From an uncultured Flavobacteriaceae bacterium (GTDB lineage Bacteria; Bacteroidota; Bacteroidia; Flavobacteriales; Flavobacteriaceae): a stretch of 12,451 nt of DNA. The notes under the pieces were generated by a model, which searched no databases, was not told the DNA's origin, and worked only from the letters and a program-made list of their open reading frames with translations. The stretch covers positions 1-12,451 of the forward strand of contig CALIIP010000004.1 of the NCBI GenBank assembly GCA_938018045.1. Direction: 5' to 3'. The position numbers and the translations under genes were made by a program. Below are positions 7,971 to 12,451 of the stretch, piece by piece. Within the stretch, counting starts at the first letter, position 1. Each line of letters opens with the position of its first letter.

Positions 7971-8918
7971 TTGAAACTATCTAGAGAATTAAAAACCGGT
8001 ATTGTTGCCATCGTTATTATTAGCCTAAGTTTTTGGGGTTATAGTTTTTTGAAAGGTCAAAACCTTTTTAATTCTTCTCCTCGAACTTATTTTGCAGAAT
8101 ATAACAATGTCCAAGGTCTAAATACTGCAAGCTCCGTAACTATTAATGGATTGCAAGTTGGTAAAGTCGTAAATATTGTATTTAATCCTAATGAAGAAGG
8201 AACTTTGATTGTTGAATTTGGAGTTGACAATGATTTTAAATTTTCTAAAAATAGTAAAGCAAAAATCTATAGTGCCAGTTTAATGGGAGGACAATCGTTA
8301 GCGATTGTACCATCTTTTGAAGGCGAAAACGCAGTTTCAGGTGATTTCTTGAAAGGCGAAATAGAATCAGATATATTTTCTTCGGTTGGAGAAAAGTTAA
8401 ATCCGTTACAAGCAAAGTTAGAAAACGTAATTGTAAGTGCAGATTCTTTAATGCTTGGTTTGAACCAAACTTTAAATGCTGATGCACGTAAAAATCTAAA
8501 ATCAACTTTTGCGAACTTAAATGCAACAGTTGCCAATTTCAGAAAATCGTCTGTTACTTTAGATGCTCTTTTATCAGAAAATAAAGAAAAACTTGGAAGT
8601 TCACTTGCCAATGTAGAAATTGCTACAGATAACTTTGCAAAACTATCAGATTCGCTAGCAAATGCTAATTTAGGTCAAACAATCAAGAAATTACAAAGTA
8701 CAATTACAAGTTTTGATGCTGTAATTGCTGGAATCGATAGAGGAGAAGGTTCTATTGGTAAATTGATGAAAGACGAAGGGTTATATAATAATCTTGAAAA
8801 CGCATCTAAAGAAATGGAAGAATTATTGCGTGAAATGAAACTAAATCCAAAACGATTTGTGCACTTTTCATTGTTTGGCAAAAAAGCCAAAGAGTATAAT
8901 CCTAAAGAAGAAGAATAA
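7971..8918 (+). CDS. MlaD/MCE-family lipid transport protein
   Basis: A 315-residue inner-membrane-anchored protein with one MCE domain. MCE proteins form hexameric rings in the periplasm that bind and pass phospholipids or other hydrophobic molecules between membranes, usually with an MlaE/F-type ABC transporter. One N-terminal membrane helix (~9-26) is followed by the MCE domain (~38-115), with GLNTASSVTINGLQVGKV and the hydrophobic SASLMGGQSLAIV loop. From ~140 to 290 comes a long helical, probably coiled-coil region with repeated ANLN/LAN-type heptads, ending in a conserved-looking NPKRFVHFSLFGKK tail. I chose TTG 7971 (giving MKLSRELKTGIV, as in relatives); an upstream TTG at 7947 would add eight residues lying in the inverted repeat. 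No mlaE or mlaF is nearby, so its permease is encoded elsewhere. Its stop overlaps the next start as TAATG, which implies translational coupling. Confidence 0.9.
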   Translation: MKLSRELKTGIVAIVIISLSFWGYSFLKGQNLFNSSPRTYFAEYNNVQGLNTASSVTINGLQVGKVVNIVFNPNEEGTLIVEFGVDNDFKFSKNSKAKIYSASLMGGQSLAIVPSFEGENAVSGDFLKGEIESDIFSSVGEKLNPLQAKLENVIVSADSLMLGLNQTLNADARKNLKSTFANLNATVANFRKSSVTLDALLSENKEKLGSSLANVEIATDNFAKLSDSLANANLGQTIKKLQSTITSFDAVIAGIDRGEGSIGKLMKDEGLYNNLENASKEMEELLREMKLNPKRFVHFSLFGKKAKEYNPKEEE

Positions 8919-10225
8919 TGCAGTATATACCAAACATACTTTTTGCAATTTTACTTATCTTTGGAATAGGTTTATTTGTTAGAAATATTAGAAAAATTTC
9001 TCGAAATATAAATTTAGGGAAAGATATAGATAGATCAGATAACAAATCTGAACGTTGGAAAAACATGGCGAATATTGCTTTAGGGCAATCAAAAATGGTA
9101 CGTAGACCAGTTTCAGGATTCTTGCACATTATCGTTTATGTTGGTTTTATAATCATCAATATAGAAGTCCTTGAAATCATTATTGATGGTCTTTTTGGTA
9201 CACATCGTGTACTTAGTTTTTTAGGTGGATTTTATTCTTTTTTAATTGGAAGTTTTGAAATATTAGCCTTATTGGTATTAGTTTCAGTAATTATTTTTTG
9301 GATTCGTAGGATGGTCATTCGTATTCCTCGTTTTTGGAATAAAGAAATGAAAGGCTTCCCTAAAAATGATGCCCTTTATATTTTATATTTCGAAATGGCT
9401 TTGATGAGTTTGTTTTTAATAATGAATGCAACAGATACAACTTTTCAACTTGCAAATGCTGGAAATCCTATAAGTCAATTTTTAGCACCACTTTTTGATG
9501 GATTTAGTGTTGAAACGATTCATTTGATTGAGCGTTCGGCATGGTGGATTCACATAATTGGAATTTTAATATTCTTAAATTATTTATTCTATTCAAAACA
9601 TTTACATATTCTATTGGCATTTCCAAATACATTTTATGCAAATCTTAATGCAAAAGGAAAATTCCCAAATGATAGTAATGTAACAAAAGAAGTGAAGATG
9701 ATGATGGATCCTGATGCAGATCCATATGCAGCGCCACCAGAAGGAGAAGAAGATACCGTTCCAGAAAAGTTTGGAGCAAGTGATGTTACAGATTTGAATT
9801 GGGTGCAGTTGATGAATGCATATACATGTACAGAGTGTGGACGTTGTACTTCTGTATGTCCTGCAAACTTGACTGGAAAAGAATTATCACCAAGAAATAT
9901 CATGATGAAAACTCGTGATAGACTTGAGGAAGTTGGACAGAATATTGATAAAAATGGAGAATTTAAAGACGATAATAAACAATTATTAAACGATTATATA
10001 ACACCTGAAGAATTGTGGGCATGTACTACTTGTAACGCTTGTGTTGAGGAATGTCCTATAAATATTGATCCGTTAGGAATCATTATGGAAATGCGTAAAT
10101 ATTTGGTGATGGAACAATCTGCAGCACCACAAGAATTAAACATGATGATGACCAATATTGAAAATAATGGCGCACCATGGCAATACAATCAACAGGATAG
10201 ATTAAATTGGAAAGATGAAGAATAA
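8918..10225 (+). CDS. Membrane-bound (Fe-S)-binding protein with two [4Fe-4S] ferredoxin motifs
   Basis: A 435-residue integral membrane electron-transfer subunit. About five hydrophobic helices are visible (~4-22, 66-90, 102-128, 150-170, 208-235), then a soluble domain with two complete CxxCxxCxxxCP motifs: Cys304/307/310/314 and Cys369/372/375/379, enough for two [4Fe-4S] clusters. His70 (GFLH), His212 (WWIH) and His228 lie in or beside helices and could ligate b haem as in NarI/HdrE/DsrM-type subunits; that is inferred. The layout resembles HdrC or GlpC-like ferredoxins fused to a NarI-like anchor, so it may pass electrons between the quinone pool and a soluble partner. The obvious partner is the CCG-domain protein at 10775-11554. 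The substrate is unknown. The ATG at 8918 overlaps the preceding stop by one base; the 3' end overlaps the HAD gene by 11 bases. Confidence 0.88.
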   Translation: MQYIPNILFAILLIFGIGLFVRNIRKISRNINLGKDIDRSDNKSERWKNMANIALGQSKMVRRPVSGFLHIIVYVGFIIINIEVLEIIIDGLFGTHRVLSFLGGFYSFLIGSFEILALLVLVSVIIFWIRRMVIRIPRFWNKEMKGFPKNDALYILYFEMALMSLFLIMNATDTTFQLANAGNPISQFLAPLFDGFSVETIHLIERSAWWIHIIGILIFLNYLFYSKHLHILLAFPNTFYANLNAKGKFPNDSNVTKEVKMMMDPDADPYAAPPEGEEDTVPEKFGASDVTDLNWVQLMNAYTCTECGRCTSVCPANLTGKELSPRNIMMKTRDRLEEVGQNIDKNGEFKDDNKQLLNDYITPEELWACTTCNACVEECPINIDPLGIIMEMRKYLVMEQSAAPQELNMMMTNIENNGAPWQYNQQDRLNWKDEE

Positions 10226-10658
10226 GTACAACAAAGAATTAAAAGAGTTAAAAGACGAAAATGGACAGTTATTAAGCCCTGAATTGTCTGGAGATGTAAA
10301 AAACTATCTGATAGATATCGACGGAACTGTGACTGATGATATTCCTAATGAAGAACCTGAAAGAATGGCTACATGTGAACCATTTCCTGATGCGCTATCA
10401 ACATTAAATAAATGGTACGAAGAAGGGCATATTATTTGTTTTTTTACTTCAAGAACCGAAGCACATAGAGAAGTTACCACTGAATGGTTAAATCGAAATG
10501 GATTTAAGTATCATAGTTTGTTAATGGGAAAACCAAGAGGAGGAAACTATCATTGGATAGACAATCATTTGGTAAAAGCAACACGATATAGAGGTAAATT
10601 TACCGATTTGGTTGACAAAGAAGTGACTATTCAAGTCTTTGATGACGGCAAACATTAA
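10215..10658 (+). CDS. Small HAD-superfamily hydrolase, substrate unknown
   Basis: A 147-residue cytosolic protein with all core motifs of the haloacid dehalogenase superfamily: motif I YLIDIDGTVTDD with nucleophile Asp34 and acid/base Asp36, motif II FFTSR with Ser79, motif III Lys106 in LLMGKPRGG, and a motif IV acidic residue at WIDN (Asp116). The length leaves little room for a cap domain, so it is a minimal (C0-type) member that would be expected to act on a phosphate ester, possibly of a large or exposed substrate. Thr/Val after the DIDG motif is compatible with phosphatase chemistry. It contains no SIS domain, so any name such as phosphoheptose isomerase is not supported. It starts 11 bases inside the end of the Fe-S gene in another frame, so it is co-transcribed and probably coupled; a link to electron transfer is not evident. 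Confidence 0.78.
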   Translation: MKNKYNKELKELKDENGQLLSPELSGDVKNYLIDIDGTVTDDIPNEEPERMATCEPFPDALSTLNKWYEEGHIICFFTSRTEAHREVTTEWLNRNGFKYHSLLMGKPRGGNYHWIDNHLVKATRYRGKFTDLVDKEVTIQVFDDGKH

Positions 10659-10708
10659 ATTTATATTGCTCTTGGTTTTAAGCCTTAGGCAATATGCAAA
10701 ATATAAAT
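10659..10708. repeat. Inverted repeat directly after the HAD gene
   Basis: ATTTATATT at 10659-10667 is the exact complement of AATATAAAT at 10700-10708, and GC pairs beyond a two-base bulge extend the stem by GC/GC (10668-10669 with 10696-10697). The first arm begins on the base after the HAD stop codon. It could cap or end the upstream transcript, but the loop is 30 bases and no T-run follows, so it is not a classical terminator. Confidence 0.35.
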
Positions 10709-10713
10709 AATTA

Positions 10714-10768
10714 CTTTTAGCAGTTGCTAAGGTTCGCCTAAAGCATAATGCTAAAAGCCTAAAGCATT
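10714..10768. repeat. Cluster of short palindromes and an 11-bp direct repeat
   Basis: GCCTAAAGCAT occurs exactly twice, at 10736-10746 and 10757-10767, 21 bp apart. TTAGCA (10717-10722) faces TGCTAA (10725-10730); AGCATAATGCT (10742-10752) is an 11-bp palindrome; CTTTTAGC (10714-10721) pairs with GCTAAAAG (10750-10757). A related but diverged block, GCCTTAGGCAATATGC, lies upstream at 10682-10697. Together they look like a decayed intergenic repeat array built from GCCTAAAGC/TTAGC units. It fills the 116-bp gap between the HAD and CCG genes and would form hairpins in a read-through transcript. No function is evident. Confidence 0.5.
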
Positions 10769-10774
10769 TAAAAA

Positions 10775-11554
10775 ATGAACGTACCAACAATGGCAGAAAT
10801 GATGGCGCAAGGAAAGCAACCAGAAATATTATTTTGGGTTGGCGCTGCAGGAAGTTATGACGATAGAGCAAAAAAAATATCACGCGCTTTTGTAAAGATC
10901 TTACACAAAGCAAAGGTTGATTTTGCCGTTTTAGGTACAGAAGAAAGTTCGACAGGAGACGTTGCTAAAAGGGCAGGAAATGAGTTTTTATTTCAAATGC
11001 AAGCAATGATGAATATTGAAGTTCTAAATGCATACGAAGTAAAAACTATCGTAACTGCAGATCCTCATTCGTTTAATACCTTTAAAAATGAATATCCAGA
11101 ATTAGGAGGAAATTACACTGTATATCATCATACACAATATATAAAAATGTTGATTGATGAAGGTCGATTATCTGTTGATGATACAGTTTTAAAAGGTAAA
11201 AAAGTTACGTATCATGATCCTTGCTATTTAGGAAGAGCAAATGGTGAATATGAAAGTCCGAGAGAGATTATAAGAAAAATGGGCGTGAACCTGACAGAAA
11301 TGAAACGTAATAAGGCAACAGCCTTATGTTGTGGAGCAGGAGGGGCACAGATGTTTAAAGATGCAGAAAAAGGAGACAAGGAAATTAATATTTTACGTAC
11401 AGAAGAAGCCTTAGAAACCAAACCTCAAATTATTGCAACAGGTTGTCCTTATTGTAATACTATGATGACAGACGGAATCAAAGCAACTAATAATGAAGGA
11501 TCTGTTGAGGTAATGGATATTGCTGAATTGATTGCTACATCACAAAACTTATAA
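10775..11554 (+). CDS. CCG-domain (Fe-S)-binding protein, HdrB/GlpC/LutA type, first cysteine module lost
   Basis: A 259-residue soluble electron-transfer or oxidoreductase subunit of the cysteine-rich (DUF224/CCG) family, normally made of two CCG modules that hold unusual Fe-S clusters, as in heterodisulfide reductase HdrB, GlpC and LutA. The second module is complete: Cys150 in HDPCYLGR, Cys185-Cys186 in LCCGAGG, and Cys224/Cys227 in TGCPYCNT, matching the CX(n)CC...CXXC pattern. In the first module the fold is kept (FWVGAAGSYDDR, EESSTGD, AGNEFLFQMQ, DPHSFNT) but the positions usually occupied by Cys are Ala24, Ser59, Asp96 and Ser99. So at most one CCG cluster can form. The ATG at 10775 has no Shine-Dalgarno sequence. 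The likely partner is the membrane Fe-S protein at 8918-10225, separated by the HAD gene and a repeat-filled gap. The physiological substrate is unknown. Confidence 0.88.
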   Translation: MNVPTMAEMMAQGKQPEILFWVGAAGSYDDRAKKISRAFVKILHKAKVDFAVLGTEESSTGDVAKRAGNEFLFQMQAMMNIEVLNAYEVKTIVTADPHSFNTFKNEYPELGGNYTVYHHTQYIKMLIDEGRLSVDDTVLKGKKVTYHDPCYLGRANGEYESPREIIRKMGVNLTEMKRNKATALCCGAGGAQMFKDAEKGDKEINILRTEEALETKPQIIATGCPYCNTMMTDGIKATNNEGSVEVMDIAELIATSQNL

Positions 11555-11555
11555 A

Positions 11556-11591
11556 TTATCATTCTGAGTCTTTCGACTACGATCAAGATAA
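11556..11591. repeat. Imperfect palindromic intergenic element of the CATTCTGAG/GTCGAA type
   Basis: This 36-bp element begins one base after the CCG stop codon. Ends are TTATC (11556-11560) and GATAA (11587-11591), with a central AGTC-TTTC-GACT hairpin (11567-11578). The inner words CATTCTGAG and TTTCGACTACGATCAA resemble, from memory, a dispersed intergenic repeat of Bacteroidota genomes built on CATTCTGAG...AGTCGAA. The copy is imperfect and no T-tract follows, so I call it a repeat rather than a terminator. The remainder of the 54-bp gap before menA shows nothing else. Confidence 0.5.
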
Positions 11592-11608
11592 TTTTCACAA
11601 AGAATTTC

Positions 11609-12451
11609 ATGCTAAAACACTACATTCAAGCAGCACGATTAAGAACCTTACCGCTTTCTATTTCTGGAATTATTGTTGGTTCGAGTTTGGCTAAGTTTAG
11701 AGTTTATAATCATCCTGAAAATTTTCCATTTGAATGTTTTACTGGATGTTTACATTTTAATGAAAATTACATTATTTTCACTCTAGCAATTCTCACAACC
11801 ATAGGTTTTCAAATATTATCAAACTTTGCCAACGATTATGGTGATGGCGTAAAAGGGACGGATAATGACGATAGAGTTGGACCAACACGCGCTTTACAAA
11901 GCGGAGCTATTTCTCCAAGGGAAATGTTGAATGCTATTAAAATTACTGGAATTATTACATTCTGTATAGCATTGCTATTAATTTATGTTTCCTTCGGAAA
12001 AGAAAATTTCGGATATTCAATGTTGTTTTTCTTTTTAGGAATTGCAAGTATTGTTGCAGCACTAAAATATACGATGGGAAAAAATGCTTATGGTTATAGT
12101 GGTTTAGGCGATGTTTTTGTGTTTCTTTTCTTCGGATTATTGAGTGTTTGTGGGAGTTATTTCTTGTACACGAAACAAATAGATTATATGGTTTTTCTTC
12201 CAGCAATATCAATAGGATTATTGAGTGCAGGTGTTTTAAATCTGAATAATATGCGAGATAGAGAATCAGATGAGAAATCAAATAAAAACACTTTAGTGGT
12301 TAAAATTGGTGAAATATCAGCAAAGAAATATCATTACTTCTTATTGATTGGAGCGTTCTTATGTTCTTTATTTTATACAATTTTACGTCCAATTTCACCT
12401 TTTGAAATCCTATTTATTATTGCATTTATTCCAATATTTAAACATTTGCAC
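11609..12451 (+). CDS. menA: 1,4-dihydroxy-2-naphthoate polyprenyltransferase MenA, 3' partial
   Basis: The frame is open from the ATG at 11609 to the right edge (281 codons, no stop), which is most of the ~300 residues usual for MenA. This UbiA-superfamily membrane enzyme attaches a polyprenyl chain to 1,4-dihydroxy-2-naphthoate with loss of CO2, giving demethylmenaquinone. The N-terminus MLKHYIQAARLRTLPLSISG is typical. Both Asp-rich Mg-diphosphate motifs are present: NDYGDGVKGTDND (Asn75, Asp76, Asp79, Asp85) and NNMRDRESD (Asp217, Asp221), the latter followed by KNTLVVKIG. Multiple hydrophobic helices are visible. A ~25-residue loop (~30-55) lies between the first two helices and contains two Cys. 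The gene follows the CCG gene by 54 bp on the same strand; making menaquinone beside a probable quinone-linked Fe-S pair is consistent context. Confidence 0.93.
   Translation, partial: MLKHYIQAARLRTLPLSISGIIVGSSLAKFRVYNHPENFPFECFTGCLHFNENYIIFTLAILTTIGFQILSNFANDYGDGVKGTDNDDRVGPTRALQSGAISPREMLNAIKITGIITFCIALLLIYVSFGKENFGYSMLFFFLGIASIVAALKYTMGKNAYGYSGLGDVFVFLFFGLLSVCGSYFLYTKQIDYMVFLPAISIGLLSAGVLNLNNMRDRESDEKSNKNTLVVKIGEISAKKYHYFLLIGAFLCSLFYTILRPISPFEILFIIAFIPIFKHLH

Noticed and set aside
8245..8611. Two overlapping minus-strand frames inside the MCE gene.
   Set aside because: Both are antisense shadows of the helical, Ser/Leu/Asn-rich tail; neither resembles a known protein.
10215..10658. Naming the HAD protein a phosphoheptose isomerase.
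   Set aside because: I recall such labels on similar proteins, but the motifs are those of a HAD hydrolase and no SIS sugar-isomerase domain is present.
10659..10708. Intrinsic terminator after the HAD gene.
   Set aside because: The stem is mostly A-T, the loop is about 30 bases and no T-tract follows the second arm.
10521..10913. A 130-codon minus-strand frame crossing the HAD/CCG gap.
   Set aside because: It overlaps two well-supported plus-strand genes, has no recognisable domain and is explained by the AT-rich composition.
11955..12281. A 108-codon minus-strand frame at the right end.
   Set aside because: It lies wholly inside menA, whose frame has both Asp-rich UbiA motifs; the antisense product looks compositionally random.

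Overview
The window is AT-rich, compact and reads as chromosomal DNA of a member of the Bacteroidota, most likely the family Flavobacteriaceae. The evidence is the protein families present (a Bacteroidota-style TamB, a cysteine-free LptD, a SPOR-tailed amidase, an MCE protein ending in the 'NPKRFVHFS' type of tail), the lack of Shine-Dalgarno sequences before starts, TTG start codons, and one intergenic site resembling the Bacteroidota TTTG/TAnnTTTG promoter. I see no tRNA, rRNA, transposon, phage gene or CRISPR array. Most of it is a conserved housekeeping region; the unusual points are in details of single proteins and in the gaps.

Layout. Positions 2-3562 (+) hold the C-terminal ~1186 residues of TamB, cut by the left edge. 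It meets a leftward-transcribed pair head to tail: ridA (3563-3943, -) and, upstream of it, lptD (3958-6645, -). A 160-bp divergent intergenic region (6646-6807) with a perfect 16-bp palindrome separates lptD from a rightward series: a secreted N-acetylmuramoyl-L-alanine amidase with a SPOR-like tail (6808-7911), an MlaD/MCE lipid-transport protein (7971-8918), a membrane protein with two [4Fe-4S] motifs (8918-10225), a small HAD-family phosphatase-like protein (10215-10658), a cysteine-rich (CCG) domain iron-sulfur protein (10775-11554) and the start of menA (11609 to the right edge).

How the genes fit together. The left two thirds concern the cell envelope: TamB (lipid or outer-membrane protein delivery across the periplasm), LptD (LPS insertion), the amidase (peptidoglycan cutting, probably at division) and the MCE protein (lipid transport). 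The right third concerns membrane electron transfer: a possibly haem-binding, quinone-facing ferredoxin-like subunit and a CCG subunit of the HdrB/GlpC/LutA type, followed by MenA, which makes the menaquinone such a complex would use. The MCE, Fe-S and HAD genes overlap at their ends (1 nt and 11 nt) and are almost certainly co-transcribed.

Most notable observations: the CCG protein keeps its second cysteine module intact but has non-cysteine residues at every expected cluster-ligand position of the first; LptD has no cysteine at all, so it cannot use the disulfide switch known from E. coli; the lptD/amidase region carries a perfect palindrome; and two intergenic gaps contain palindromic repeat material, one resembling a dispersed Bacteroidota intergenic element. 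I found no evidence of a wholly new multi-gene system.
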